Shown: in pieces, positions 55,302 to 64,000 of the stretch
Layout: every line of letters starts with the position of its first letter
Position numbering within the stretch: the first letter of the stretch is position 1
From: Terriglobus roseus
GTDB taxonomy: Bacteria; Acidobacteriota; Terriglobia; Terriglobales; Acidobacteriaceae
Reading direction: 5' to 3'
Length of the DNA: 64,000 nucleotides
NCBI RefSeq assembly: GCF_900102185.1
Contig: NZ_LT629690.1
Span: 3,844,001 to 3,908,000 of the forward strand
Notes under the pieces: model-generated
Told to the model about the DNA's origin: nothing
Seen by the model: only the letters and a program-made list of their open reading frames with translations
The model's database searches: none
Made by a program: the position numbers and the translations under genes

Positions 55302-58300
55302 TTAGAAGTTCAGCTTGAGCTTGAACTCCGTGGTGCGGGCAGCGCCCACGTTGTAGGTTCCCGAACCGCGCTGGATACGATTTGCATTCAGCGTGGCGTA
55401 GTTGTTCGGTCCGGTCAGGTAACCAGTGGTGGTGTTCACGGCGCCAGCAGAGGTCTGGTTAAGCAGTACGCCGCTCATAGCCGTGCTGCTGAAGTTCGCG
55501 AAGTTACCCAGGTTATAGAAGTCGATTTCCGGCTCCAGCGAGATTCCTTCACGAAGCTTCGCGAGGCGAATCGGGTAGGAGAAGCTGGCGTCCAGAGAAC
55601 GGGTGGTCGGTTGAGGCAGGGCAACCGTAGATGCTGCTGCCGCAAGGGGCTGGATGGTGGCGCCCATACGCGTGAGCTGTGCCTGGGTCAGGATGCCTGC
55701 GTTCACAAGAGCCTTACCAGCAGGGGTCAGCGTTCCAGCGTAGGTGCTGTTGAAGTTGTTGACGTAACCTGCAAGGCCCTTCGGTCCGATGCGGCGCATG
55801 TAGTCGCCCGGCAGAGTTCCTGGAGCCAGGTCGGCGATGCTGCCGTCACCCGTGAGATCCGTGGTGAAGATACCACCAGTGGAATCCGACGAGTCAAGCG
55901 ACAGGGTCGTGGGAGCAGCCGAGTAGAAGTGGCCGATCAGACCGATACGCGGACCATACTTCAGCGTCATCGAACCACCAAAGTTGATCTGGTGCTTGCG
56001 ATCGAGGCTGTTGCGACCCATGTACTGGTTCGGGTTGTCATAGTCCCACGAGCCGGCCGCAAAGAACTGGTCAGAGTTCGTGGCGCCACCGTAGGAGCTA
56101 ACGATGCGGGACAGGTTGTACGAGATCTGGAGGTTCGACGACATGATGCCCGGCAGGGGATGCTGAGCTACCTGGCGGAAGACCACCTGCAGAGCGTCAT
56201 ACCCAGAGCGACCAATCGGCACGAGGAAGTTACCGTTGCCAAGCAGAGGATTTGCACCAGCGAAGGCTGCACCCGTGTTGGGGGTCTTACCAGCAGCCGC
56301 AGCAGCGTAGCCGCTGAGGTACTGCGAACCGGAATCCAGACCGTTGCCGGCAAAGTCATCCAGCGTTGCACCGTTTGCGATTGCGCAGTCTGCCTGAGCA
56401 GCCGTGGTAGCCGCAGCAGCGCAAGCCGTGTAGCTGGCAGCAGTCGCAGCAATTGCGTTTCTCGCAGCGGTTGCATTCAGGTAACGTGCCGCACCGATGT
56501 GGTTCTGGTCGACCCACTGGGCGATCTTGATGGTCGAGTTGTGGATGTAATCCGCACTCAGAACACCACCCTTGACGATTTCACGCTGGACACCAGCGTT
56601 CCACTGCTGTGAGTACGGGCTGCGGAAAGCCGTGCCGTAAGGACCACCAGTGGTTCCCGAACCACCATTGGCGGTCAGAGTTTCACCCAGGTAGGTGCTA
56701 TTGGTCGAAGTGGAGTTCTGCTTTGTGCTTGCCTGGTACGCCGCCTGCAGGGCCTGGATATTCGGTGCCGCAGTGGCCAAAGGCTGGTTGCACAGGTTTG
56801 TGATGGAAACACCGTTGATCGAACTCACCGTTGATCCGTCAGGAAACTGCACCGAGCTCCCACCGTAGTACGGGCAGATGGAGGCAGTGTTGTTGAATGC
56901 ACCTGTCTTGATCAGTGTCGTACGAGCGTTCGTGGTGTTGTTCATCACGTCGCCCTCGTAGAACAGGCCATAGCCAACGCGGAGGACCGTCTTCTTATCA
57001 GGAAGCTGGTACACCATGCTGATCTGCGGAGCAAAGTTCCCGTAGGGCTGGTGTGTGTTCTTCGCCGTCCAGCTCGAGTTCCAGAGCTGCGGCAGAGGAG
57101 TGTTTCCAGCAAGACCGCTGCACGGGTTCAAAGCACCTGAGAATGTGCTGGTATCCACGTCCGCGCAGGTGGGAAGAGTCAGATCCTGGTTCGCACGCTG
57201 CGTATCCAGAGTCCAACGAACACCCGCGTTCAGCGTGAAGTTCGGAGTCACCTTCCAGCTGTCCTGGACGTAAGCGCCGTTACGCCAATCGAATACACCA
57301 CCGCCAGGCAGACCGAATCCGCCCTTCTCAGTGAAGTAGCCCTGGCCGTTACCCAGAACGATGCCCGATGCGGAGTAACCGTGCAATGGATCGCTGGGGC
57401 AAGCAGCTGCGCCAGCAACGCCATTGCAGTTCGCCAGCAGGCTGGACGAAGCAATACGGACACGCGGGCTGAGACCAAAGAATGATGCGAAACCACCACC
57501 GAGAATACGGTTCAGGCTGTAGCCGTAACGGATGTTGTGCGAACTCTTCGTCCACGATCCGTCATAACGCAACTGCTTGTCTGACTGGAACGTGCCCTGC
57601 GGAGCAAGGTAGTTCGGGCCAGAGTACAGATGCTGTGTCGAATAGTAGAAAGACAGTCCGGGGATACCGTTGTAGAGAGACGGGTTGGTGCTCGAGTCCG
57701 AGATCAGGTTGTGGAACTTCTCATACGATCCACGGAACGAGTGGGTGAACTTACCGCCACCGCTGGTGAAATCAGCACCGGCTGCAAGACCGGGCGTGTT
57801 ATCGCGGTTTGCATACAGCCAGTAGCCATCACCGTAGTTGGAAGCCACTGAGTTCACGTTGTAGTTCGCGCGGACGAAGAAATGAGCGCCCCAAGGTCCG
57901 TTGTAGTCCAAACGAACTGTGGAGTAGGTCTCGCGATAGGGCGTTGGGATGGTCGGATGCGTTGCAGAGATTGCGGTAAACAACGTTCCTAGCGAAGCTA
58001 CTGCCGAAGAGTCCTGCTTGATGCGCTCTGCGTTCGCAAAGAAGAACAGCTTGTCCTTGATGATCGGTCCGCCGATGCTGCCACCGAACTGGTTGCGCTG
58101 GAACGGAGCGTCAAAGCCGTTCTGTGCGCGTGCAAACAATGCGCGATGATCCTGGAACTGATAGAACGCCTGACCGTGGAACTGGTTGGTACCGCTGTTG
58201 GTCGAAACCAGCACCTGGCCGGTCGAAGTCAATTCACCCGATACGTCCTGCGTGGAACGGTTCAACTGGAACTCGTTGATCGCACCAGCGGACACGTTGA

Positions 58301-58949
58301 AGATCGTGGTGCCCACGGTCTCGTCCGTAATGTCCTGTCCATCCAGAAGGATACGAGTGGTACGACCGGAAACACCGCCAACCGAAATAGCCGAGTAGCC
58401 AGCCTTGGTGGGGTCAAACGATTCGCCCGACTGCAGGATGACGCCCGGTTCGATCTGCGCGAGGTCAAGGAAGTTACGGCCGTTGATCGGCAGCGTATCA
58501 ATCTGCTGCTTGGTGATTACGTCCGACACGCCACCCTGATCGGTGTTGATCTGAACTTCACCAGCGCTGACGCTGATTTCCGTCGAAGACTGTCCAATGT
58601 TCAGCTTGTAGTTTCCGTTCGTGGCTGTACCGGTGCGCACAACCGTCTGAACGGTCGTCGTCTCAAAACCGGGAGCCGTCACGGTCAGAGCGTACTTACC
58701 AGGGTTCAGCGGTCCGATCTGGTAGAAACCAGACTTATCGGTCGTCAGGTCGCGCTTGAAGCCGGTTTCAGTGTTCGAAATGGAGATTGTTGCGCCGCCA
58801 ACCACCGCACCCGAAGGATCAGTGATTGTGCCGCTGATAGCGCCGCCGTTAACAGAAACAGCCTGCGCGAATACAGATGGAGATAGGATCACCGGCGCAC
58901 CGGCGAGAGTGACCGCTGCCAAGGCTAAACGGACAAATTGTTTCGTCAT
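55302..58949 (-). CDS. Oar-like TonB-dependent receptor with carboxypeptidase regulatory domain
   Basis: 1215 residues, the longest of the three here. Signal peptide (FVRLALAAVTLAGAPVILSPSVFAQA), carboxypeptidase-regulatory-like domain (GAISGTITDPSGAVVGGATI ...), plug with DTLPINGRNFLDLAQIEPGV and LDGQDITDETVG, and a long Gly/Asn/Ser-rich barrel with an Ala-rich external loop (about residues 850-880), closing with FKLKLNF. Ligand unknown. GAGGA lies about 10 nt before the ATG at 58949. It has its own terminator and promoter region, and is placed antisense between rsfS and rlmH, which are normally close together. Confidence 0.92.
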   Translation of the reverse strand: MTKQFVRLALAAVTLAGAPVILSPSVFAQAVSVNGGAISGTITDPSGAVVGGATISISNTETGFKRDLTTDKSGFYQIGPLNPGKYALTVTAPGFETTTVQTVVRTGTATNGNYKLNIGQSSTEISVSAGEVQINTDQGGVSDVITKQQIDTLPINGRNFLDLAQIEPGVILQSGESFDPTKAGYSAISVGGVSGRTTRILLDGQDITDETVGTTIFNVSAGAINEFQLNRSTQDVSGELTSTGQVLVSTNSGTNQFHGQAFYQFQDHRALFARAQNGFDAPFQRNQFGGSIGGPIIKDKLFFFANAERIKQDSSAVASLGTLFTAISATHPTIPTPYRETYSTVRLDYNGPWGAHFFVRANYNVNSVASNYGDGYWLYANRDNTPGLAAGADFTSGGGKFTHSFRGSYEKFHNLISDSSTNPSLYNGIPGLSFYYSTQHLYSGPNYLAPQGTFQSDKQLRYDGSWTKSSHNIRYGYSLNRILGGGFASFFGLSPRVRIASSSLLANCNGVAGAAACPSDPLHGYSASGIVLGNGQGYFTEKGGFGLPGGGVFDWRNGAYVQDSWKVTPNFTLNAGVRWTLDTQRANQDLTLPTCADVDTSTFSGALNPCSGLAGNTPLPQLWNSSWTAKNTHQPYGNFAPQISMVYQLPDKKTVLRVGYGLFYEGDVMNNTTNARTTLIKTGAFNNTASICPYYGGSSVQFPDGSTVSSINGVSITNLCNQPLATAAPNIQALQAAYQASTKQNSTSTNSTYLGETLTANGGSGTTGGPYGTAFRSPYSQQWNAGVQREIVKGGVLSADYIHNSTIKIAQWVDQNHIGAARYLNATAARNAIAATAASYTACAAAATTAAQADCAIANGATLDDFAGNGLDSGSQYLSGYAAAAAGKTPNTGAAFAGANPLLGNGNFLVPIGRSGYDALQVVFRQVAQHPLPGIMSSNLQISYNLSRIVSSYGGATNSDQFFAAGSWDYDNPNQYMGRNSLDRKHQINFGGSMTLKYGPRIGLIGHFYSAAPTTLSLDSSDSTGGIFTTDLTGDGSIADLAPGTLPGDYMRRIGPKGLAGYVNNFNSTYAGTLTPAGKALVNAGILTQAQLTRMGATIQPLAAAASTVALPQPTTRSLDASFSYPIRLAKLREGISLEPEIDFYNLGNFANFSSTAMSGVLLNQTSAGAVNTTTGYLTGPNNYATLNANRIQRGSGTYNVGAARTTEFKLKLNF

Positions 58950-59213
58950 TAATGCGTATCCTCAAGAGAGAGCTGTCATGAGCAGGATTCGGCTTTTTGG
59001 GGGCCAGCATCCAAGTGGGGGAACAGTCTTCCGGTGTGCTGTATTGCAAGAGAAGTACCAATATGTAAGAACACGGGGATATGGCGAGTTATGACGTGTT
59101 ATGACAGCTGTAACGTCAAAATTGCCACCTGATATATCTGCTTTTTCATAGAAACTTCTCGCAAATTACATAGAATTCAAATCTTCAAAATCGCGCGATA
59201 GAAAGGTGCCGAA

Positions 59214-59669
59214 ATGGCGATTCAAGTGACGTTGCTTTCTGTGCGTCCTGGAGCCGCGCACCATCCCTCCCTTGAAGCTGTTGCGCAAGACTATTTACAA
59301 CGCTGCGGCAAGACACTGCCATCAACAGCGCGTGTTTTTCGTACTGAAAAAATGTTGATGGAATTTATCAACGATGAAAAACGCGCTGGTGCTGCGCTGT
59401 TCTGGATTGCTGATCTTGGCGGCAAATCATTGGATTCTATTGCCTTCGCAGAACGCATTCGCGAAGCGCGCGACAACGGTATTCGCAGATTAATGTTAGC
59501 CATTGGCCCTGCTGATGGTTGGTCAGATGAAGCTCGAAAATCAGCAGATCTTCGGATCTCATTGGGTGCAATGACTTTGCCGCATGAACTGGCATGGCTC
59601 GTGTTGTCAGAACAGATTTATCGCGCGTCGACAATCCTGCAGGGACATCCGTATCACCTGGGCCACTAA
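59214..59669 (+). CDS. rlmH: 23S rRNA (pseudouridine-1915-N3)-methyltransferase RlmH
   Basis: 151 residues, a minimal SPOUT enzyme that methylates pseudouridine 1915 of 23S rRNA (helix 69) on the assembled ribosome. AdoMet-binding end: LAIGPADGWSDEARKSAD, SLGAMTLPHELAWLVLSEQIYRA and the invariant HPYHLGH terminus. Length is normal (about 155). AAAGG lies before the ATG. The cobO-like gene starts 16 bp after its stop, so the two are probably co-transcribed. In many bacteria rlmH follows nadD-rsfS directly; here the third receptor gene separates them. Confidence 0.95.
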   Translation: MAIQVTLLSVRPGAAHHPSLEAVAQDYLQRCGKTLPSTARVFRTEKMLMEFINDEKRAGAALFWIADLGGKSLDSIAFAERIREARDNGIRRLMLAIGPADGWSDEARKSADLRISLGAMTLPHELAWLVLSEQIYRASTILQGHPYHLGH

Positions 59670-59685
59670 GGACATACTGAATTTC

Positions 59686-60231
59686 ATGACAGACGCAGGC
59701 ACACAACGACAGGGACTGCTGATCATTCACACAGGCGCGGGCAAAGGCAAAACAACTGCCGCGTTGGGCACTGCGATGCGCGCTGCTGGCAATGGCATGC
59801 GCGTGCTGGTGCTGCAGTTTCTAAAGGGCTCGTGGCATTACGGCGAACTTGATGCTGCTGAGCGTTTTAATGGCGATCTTGTGATTCGGCAGATGGGCCG
59901 CGGCTTTGTCAAAGTTGGTGGTGCGGAAACTGACCCCGAAGATCTGCGCCTGGTGCAAGAGGCATGGCAGGACGCAGTTCGCGAAATACAGTCGGGCGAG
60001 TGGGATCTGATTGTGCTCGACGAGATCAACTATGCGATTGGATACGAGATGCTCGACGCAAAGGCCGTGGCTGACGCACTAAAGGAAAGGCCACAGATGC
60101 TGCATGTGATCTTGACTGGACGCAACGCACATCCGCTGCTTGTCGAACTTGCAGACACAGTGACAGAGATGCGCGAAGTGAAGCATGCCTACACACGCGG
60201 CATTCTGGCGCAGCGTGGTATTGAATTCTGA
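59686..60231 (+). CDS. cobO: Cob(I)yrinic acid a,c-diamide adenosyltransferase
   Basis: 181 residues. CobO/BtuR-type P-loop enzyme that adenosylates corrinoids during B12 salvage or synthesis. Walker A HTGAGKGKTTAALG, VLVLQFLKGSWHYGE, the Walker B-type LIVLDEINYAIGYE and LTGRNAHPLLVELADTVTEM are family-specific. The end VKHAYTRGILAQRGIEF (normal K-H-p-y-x-x-G-x-x-A-x-x-G-I-x-F) is complete. The frame is open upstream to 59584, but the ATG at 59686 is the natural start; AAGGA lies 13 nt upstream, somewhat far, so coupling to rlmH is likely. Confidence 0.93.
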   Translation: MTDAGTQRQGLLIIHTGAGKGKTTAALGTAMRAAGNGMRVLVLQFLKGSWHYGELDAAERFNGDLVIRQMGRGFVKVGGAETDPEDLRLVQEAWQDAVREIQSGEWDLIVLDEINYAIGYEMLDAKAVADALKERPQMLHVILTGRNAHPLLVELADTVTEMREVKHAYTRGILAQRGIEF

Positions 60232-60277
60232 TAGATACAGTTGCCCTTACTGTCTTCGGAACAGTACAGTCTCCGGT

Positions 60278-61348
60278 ATGCGTTCCAGATTTCTGACTGC
60301 CTTTGCCCTCGCGGCGCTTGCCGCTGTGCCTTCTTACGCTGCCGGACCAGCGAAAAAAACCTCAACCCAAACGAACACCGCTGCACTTGCTGCGCATGTG
60401 CATGCCGACATGGATTTCCTGGCCAGCGACACGCTGCATGGACGCGGCAGCCTGACGCGTGATGAACATCTCGCTGCACAATACTGCGCGACCGTTTTTG
60501 AGGGACTTGGTTTGGAGCCTGCTGGTGACAACGGCAGCTTCCTGCAGAAGATCCCAGTCGATCTAACCTCGCGCATGAATGACCGTATGAAGCAGCGGTT
60601 GGCCACATTTGAAGACACGCCGCGCACCGAAACATGGAACGCCATTGCGATGCTGCCCGGCAGCGATCCGAAGCTGAAGAGTGAAGTGATTCTGCTGACC
60701 GCGCATCTTGACCATCTTGGCATGTTGAAAGAGCCGAAGAACGGCGACGCAATCTACAACGGCGCAGACGACGATGCCAGCGGCACTACCGCCGTGCTGA
60801 ATCTTGCGCGCGTTCTTGCGGCAGGCAAAGCACCGAAGCGCACCATTGTGTTCGCTCTCTTTGGCAGCGAAGAGATGGGTGGCTATGGCGCGCGCGGTTT
60901 CCTTGCGCATCCGCCGGTGCCGTTGGAATCGCTGGTGGCCAACCTGGAGTTTGAGATGATTGGTCGCCCTGATGCCGCGGTGAAGGAAGGCACGCTGTGG
61001 CTCACCGGATACGAGCGCAGCAACCTGGGGCCTGAACTGGCGAAGCACGGCGCAAACATCGTGGCTGATCCGCACCCCAAGGAACAGTTCTTCATGCGCA
61101 GCGACAACATTGCGCTGGCTCGCCAGGGCATCATTGCGCAGACCGTTTCGTCCTTTGGACTGCACACGGATTACCACCAGGTCTCTGACGAGCTGAAGAC
61201 CATCGACTTTACACACATGACCGCCGCGATTGCATCCATGGAAGGCCCTGTGCGCTGGCTGGCGGACACCAACTGGAAGCCGACCTGGAACCCCGGCGGT
61301 AAGCCCGATGCAAACACGGCTCGTCGTCCACCGGCACCGGCACAGTGA
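60278..61348 (+). CDS. Secreted M28-family zinc peptidase
   Basis: 356 residues: a Sec signal peptide (MRSRFLTAFALAALAAVPSYAAG) and an M28 aminopeptidase domain. Zinc and catalytic residues lie in LTAHLDHLG (H-x-D), NGADDDASGT (bridging Asp), ALFGSEEMGGYGA (catalytic Glu-Glu), FEMIGR (Asp/Glu position), and HTDYHQ (last His). It releases N-terminal amino acids from peptides outside the inner membrane. The ATG at 60278 starts the leader. It ends with a Pro/Ala-rich tail (ARRPPAPAQ) and a terminator hairpin. Confidence 0.92.
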   Translation: MRSRFLTAFALAALAAVPSYAAGPAKKTSTQTNTAALAAHVHADMDFLASDTLHGRGSLTRDEHLAAQYCATVFEGLGLEPAGDNGSFLQKIPVDLTSRMNDRMKQRLATFEDTPRTETWNAIAMLPGSDPKLKSEVILLTAHLDHLGMLKEPKNGDAIYNGADDDASGTTAVLNLARVLAAGKAPKRTIVFALFGSEEMGGYGARGFLAHPPVPLESLVANLEFEMIGRPDAAVKEGTLWLTGYERSNLGPELAKHGANIVADPHPKEQFFMRSDNIALARQGIIAQTVSSFGLHTDYHQVSDELKTIDFTHMTAAIASMEGPVRWLADTNWKPTWNPGGKPDANTARRPPAPAQ

Positions 61349-61369
61349 GGGATTCAACACATCTCATCC

Positions 61370-61399
61370 GAAACGGCGCAGCTTTCGCTGCGCCGTTTC
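61370..61399 (+). terminator. Hairpin after the M28 peptidase
   Basis: GAAACGGCGCAGC (61370-61382) pairs with GCTGCGCCGTTTC (61387-61399) across TTTC. The T-run is short (3). Confidence 0.75.
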
Positions 61400-61479
61400 A
61401 ATAGTGCCTGACGCCGCTGAGGTGATGGAGTCCACGACGCAGCGCTACGCCTAAGACCGCTATAGCTGAAGGGTTAAAC

Positions 61480-62787
61480 TTGCAGAATATGACCGCGCCA
61501 GCAATGCATATGCCAACAGAGAGTTCCTCGTTTGGACGCAAGCTGTTCGCCTTGTACATTTTCATCTCTGTTATCCTTCCCGGCGGAAGCATTCTCGGTA
61601 TCAATGTAAAGATTCTGACGTTTGTCCCGCTCACCCTCTACGGCATACAGCTTCTGTCAAGACAGAGGGAAGCAATATCGCAGGTCTTCTTTGCCTTAAT
61701 GGTTGCCGCTGTTGCATCGTTTTGGCTGATCCCCTCGCTAATGAATCCGTTCTATGACATTTGGGGGTTTCCGCAGTACAAGGATGTGCTGACCACATTG
61801 CTGGGCTGTTTACTCGTTCGCCTATTCACGCTAGACATGGTGAGTCGGGAAAAATTCATCCGTCTTTGCATCTATGCCGTTGCGTTCGGCAGCTTTCTCA
61901 AAGTGCTGCTCTTCCTCTATTCCATCAAGAGTGGCGTATCCATCTCCGACGTTATTCAGCGCGTTTCACATGTCACGGGTGTCGTCTTGATGTCTGTAGA
62001 CATTGACGGGGCTGGAATACGCATCCAATTTCCCTCTGACAATGTGATTCCTATCTGTGTATTTGCAATCACTGCTCTGAGGAAACGCCTGAGGATTGGC
62101 GCCTTAAGCTCGTTTCTGATTGTCGCCCTCTTTGTAACGTCATCACTGTTCACGTTCTCCCGCTTCATTTGGGTGAGCACGCTGTTTGCGTTCTTTCTAG
62201 GCATGTTGCTAGCGGAAAAGGACCGGATGCGGTGGGTGTACTTGGGCGTCGCTGGAGCCGTTACGCTTTATTTCATATCCATGATCACGGACCTCATCGA
62301 ACTCCGCTTTGCCTCATCTCTCGCTACTGCGTCGGATCAGGTACGAGCTTGGCAGATTGCCAAATTGAAGGAATTCTTCTGGCAGGCACCGCTGTTCGGC
62401 CACGGGATGGGCAGCTACCCGATTCACTTCAAGCGAAGTGAGGAAGTCTTCTATGCCTACGAAGTTCAGGTGCTTGCGCTGTTCGGCGAATTTGGCCTCG
62501 TCGGCATGGGTCTCTTTGTTCTATTGATGGTCAACTATTACAGGAAGGCATTCAGTTTCTCAGCGGGCACGTCAAAGTATCAGTTCGCCATCTTCTTGCT
62601 GCTTCTCAACTACCTGGCAGCCGGATTCTTCAATCCTTGCCTGCTGGTATCGTTTTCTGCCGTGAGCTATGGCCTAATATTCGCCCTTGCTGGCATGCAT
62701 AGGACAGAGGGAAGCTCATCCTCAAAAGCTACCTTCGCTGAACCGTTAGGGAGAGGGTTTCCGGATCAGACCGTGTATGCACGATGA
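61480..62787 (+). CDS. O-antigen ligase/polymerase-like (Wzy/WaaL) membrane protein
   Basis: 435 residues with about ten to twelve predicted helices and a larger external loop near residues 265-315 (LIELRFASSLATASDQVRAWQIAKLKEFFWQAPLFGHGMGSYP). The R-x-x-x-W ... GHGxGSY pattern there is typical of the O-antigen ligase superfamily, which transfers or polymerises lipid-linked glycans on the periplasmic face. No other polysaccharide genes are adjacent, so the glycan is unknown. TTG at 61480 has AAGGG 6 nt upstream; the ATG at 61489 has none, so TTG is preferred. Its codon use looks less GC-biased than its neighbours. Confidence 0.82.
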   Translation: MQNMTAPAMHMPTESSSFGRKLFALYIFISVILPGGSILGINVKILTFVPLTLYGIQLLSRQREAISQVFFALMVAAVASFWLIPSLMNPFYDIWGFPQYKDVLTTLLGCLLVRLFTLDMVSREKFIRLCIYAVAFGSFLKVLLFLYSIKSGVSISDVIQRVSHVTGVVLMSVDIDGAGIRIQFPSDNVIPICVFAITALRKRLRIGALSSFLIVALFVTSSLFTFSRFIWVSTLFAFFLGMLLAEKDRMRWVYLGVAGAVTLYFISMITDLIELRFASSLATASDQVRAWQIAKLKEFFWQAPLFGHGMGSYPIHFKRSEEVFYAYEVQVLALFGEFGLVGMGLFVLLMVNYYRKAFSFSAGTSKYQFAIFLLLLNYLAAGFFNPCLLVSFSAVSYGLIFALAGMHRTEGSSSSKATFAEPLGRGFPDQTVYAR

Positions 62788-63099
62788 CGTATCGCGATCT
62801 ATCATTTTCGGTTTTCAATCTTTCAAGCTGCAGGCGAGTTTTATGATCGCCGTTACAGGGCGGACCACACTGCAGAGAGAACAGAGCATACTTTGACACA
62901 CAATGCGGTTCTCTAACCCAAAGCCTGCTCAACAGCAAAACAACAGTCAACAGGAAAATGGCGCGGCTTCGGCTGCGCCGTTTTCTTTTGCCTATTGGGC
63001 AGCCAATTATTTGGTAACAAAACGAACTATTCTTCAATCTCCGGTGGTATATCTTGCAGTACCGCTGTTAAATCCGTCTTTGCGTGAGGGGTGAATCCC
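62788..63099. other. Intergenic region before the cytochrome c gene
   Basis: Contains a terminator hairpin (62954-62985). A TTGACA-like hexamer at 62893-62898 has no good -10. A 63-codon frame (62903-63094) overlaps the terminator stem and looks like chance. GAGGGG at 63086-63091 is the ribosome site of the last gene. Confidence 0.45.
62954..62989 (+). terminator. Intrinsic terminator
   Basis: GAAAATGGCGC (62954-62964) pairs with GCGCCGTTTTC (62975-62985) with one T-G wobble, followed by TTTTG. It lies 167 bp after the O-antigen-ligase-like gene. Confidence 0.8.
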
Positions 63100-64000
63100 T
63101 TGTTGCAGCTTCCAGTCCGAGTGCGTCTGAAGCGAATCGCCGCCGTTGGCTGCGGTGCGGTGACTGTTGCCGTGATCTCTCTTGGCACGATGGGCCAATA
63201 CGGTGGCGCGCCGGCGTGGTGGGAAGCTGGCAGTAATGAACGTATGCCCTTCTCGTCGGTCTTTAAGGACAGCAGCGGCGACCTGCTCATCTACAACACC
63301 GCAGGCGACCTCACCTCCGGTCAGCATCCTTTCTTCCGTCCGCTGGGCACCAATGGTCGCGGATGCATCACGTGCCATCAGCTTTCGAACGGCATGAGCG
63401 TGACACCGGAGAAGCTGCAGGAGCGCTGGCTACAAACCACAGGACACGATGCGGTCTTCGCTGCTGTGGATGGATCAAACTGCCCTGACCTGCCGCAGAA
63501 TGATCGCGCATCACATTCGTTGCTGCTTGAGAAAGGTCTCTTCCGCATTCAGCAGCAGTGGCCCACCGAGGGCGTGACGCCTGAGTTCCGCATCGAAGTC
63601 ATGCGCGACCCCACGGGCTGCAACAGCGGCAAAACATATGGACTGCATGCTGTGAGTCCTTCCGTGTCGGTATATCGGCGCCCACGCATGGCGGCGAACC
63701 TGCGTTATCTGGAAGCTGCCGACGCGTTCACTGCAGACAGCCGCGCCACCACGCTGGAAGCGCAGGCGCAGGATGCCTTTCACAAACACATGCAGGGCAA
63801 CGGCAACATCTCTGCCGACGACATGCAGAGCATCGTTGCTTTTGAACGGCAGATCTTCGTTTCGCAAGGGCACGATGACACCGGCGGCGACATCTCCAGC
63901 TTTGGCGCACCCGCGCTGCTGGGCTCGTGGAATCTGGCACGCGCAGCCGCTTTGCCGAGTGGCAACGGCATGACGCTTGCCAATTGGGCGGGGACTTCGA
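63100..64000 (+). CDS. Cytochrome c-type protein (partial, 3' end outside window)
   Basis: Open to the window edge (at least 300 residues). A basic and then hydrophobic leader (RVRLKRIAAVGCGAVTVAVISLG) marks export. The haem c motif NGRGCITCHQ is about 110 residues in, preceded by HPFFRPLGT. Later parts (DVAVDGSNCPDL-like FAAVDGSNCPDLPQ, VYRRPRMAANLRYLE and FHKHMQGN) fit an Acidobacteria cytochrome/di-haem peroxidase-like protein; a second haem motif may lie beyond the edge. The start is uncertain: GAGGGG (63086-63091) is 8 nt from TTG 63100, too close to the GTG at 63091. Redox partner unknown. Confidence 0.78.
   Translation, partial: MLQLPVRVRLKRIAAVGCGAVTVAVISLGTMGQYGGAPAWWEAGSNERMPFSSVFKDSSGDLLIYNTAGDLTSGQHPFFRPLGTNGRGCITCHQLSNGMSVTPEKLQERWLQTTGHDAVFAAVDGSNCPDLPQNDRASHSLLLEKGLFRIQQQWPTEGVTPEFRIEVMRDPTGCNSGKTYGLHAVSPSVSVYRRPRMAANLRYLEAADAFTADSRATTLEAQAQDAFHKHMQGNGNISADDMQSIVAFERQIFVSQGHDDTGGDISSFGAPALLGSWNLARAAALPSGNGMTLANWAGTS

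Noticed and set aside
62903-63094. 63-codon plus-strand frame
   Set aside because: Runs through a terminator hairpin and has no ribosome site; Gln/Asn-rich then random.

Overview
The window looks like a chromosomal segment of an Acidobacteriota species, most likely class Terriglobia (Terriglobus/Granulicella/Edaphobacter type). The evidence is three very large Oar-like TonB-dependent receptors with an N-terminal carboxypeptidase-regulatory domain, many secreted proteins with Sec or Tat-like leaders, dense Terriglobia-style gene packing and a fairly high GC content. The genus is inference; no 16S rRNA gene is present.

Layout. 1-6.2 kb: a cut-off Tat-type metallophosphoesterase behind the first TonB-type receptor, a Rieske oxygenase, and a double-domain cyclophilin. 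6.2-15 kb: an intergenic repeat cluster, DUF4440-like, MBL-fold, TrmJ-like methyltransferase, S9 peptidase, lipoprotein, DUF4126, TIM-barrel epimerase and a membrane-anchored regulator-like protein. 15-25.7 kb: the second receptor, RNase P RNA (rnpB), bamA, a carboxylesterase and an aldo/keto reductase. 25.7-31 kb: LysR regulator, pyridine nucleotide-disulfide oxidoreductase, glyA, two tiny paralogous membrane-peptide genes and a GT21-type glycosyltransferase. 31-44.5 kb: glycoside hydrolase, two MacB-type permeases, MBL hydrolase, tautomerase plus NatAB-type ABC exporter, recG, response regulator, PhzF, 1-Cys peroxiredoxin and tRNA-Cys. 44.5-52.5 kb: an accessory block of oxidoreductases and hydrolases around an ECF41-type sigma factor. 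52.5-64 kb: housekeeping genes (nadD, rsfS, rlmH, cobO) split by the third receptor, then an M28 peptidase, an O-antigen-ligase-like protein and a truncated cytochrome c.

The most coherent possible new system is the accessory block at 45-52 kb. The ECF41 sigma factor (fused SnoaL-like domain, WLPEP linker, DGGG motif) sits beside two divergent, identical matches to the ECF41 promoter type (TGTCACA-N16-TGTC). A third variant, CGTCACA-N16-GGTC, lies before an NmrA-like/cupin/alpha-beta-hydrolase cluster. The predicted regulon is therefore a Rieske ferredoxin, a TMEM175-type channel and an animal-type haem peroxidase on one side, a small acidic protein (and perhaps the sigma factor itself) on the other, and an NmrA-type oxidoreductase with a secreted cupin and a haloperoxidase-like hydrolase. 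The second candidate novelty is a tandem pair of 32- and 33-residue membrane peptides at 29.7-30.05 kb that align without gaps.

Start sites were chosen by Shine-Dalgarno spacing, signal peptides and family ends. Several differ from the longest possible frame, and two genes (the first receptor and the O-antigen-ligase-like gene) seem to use TTG.
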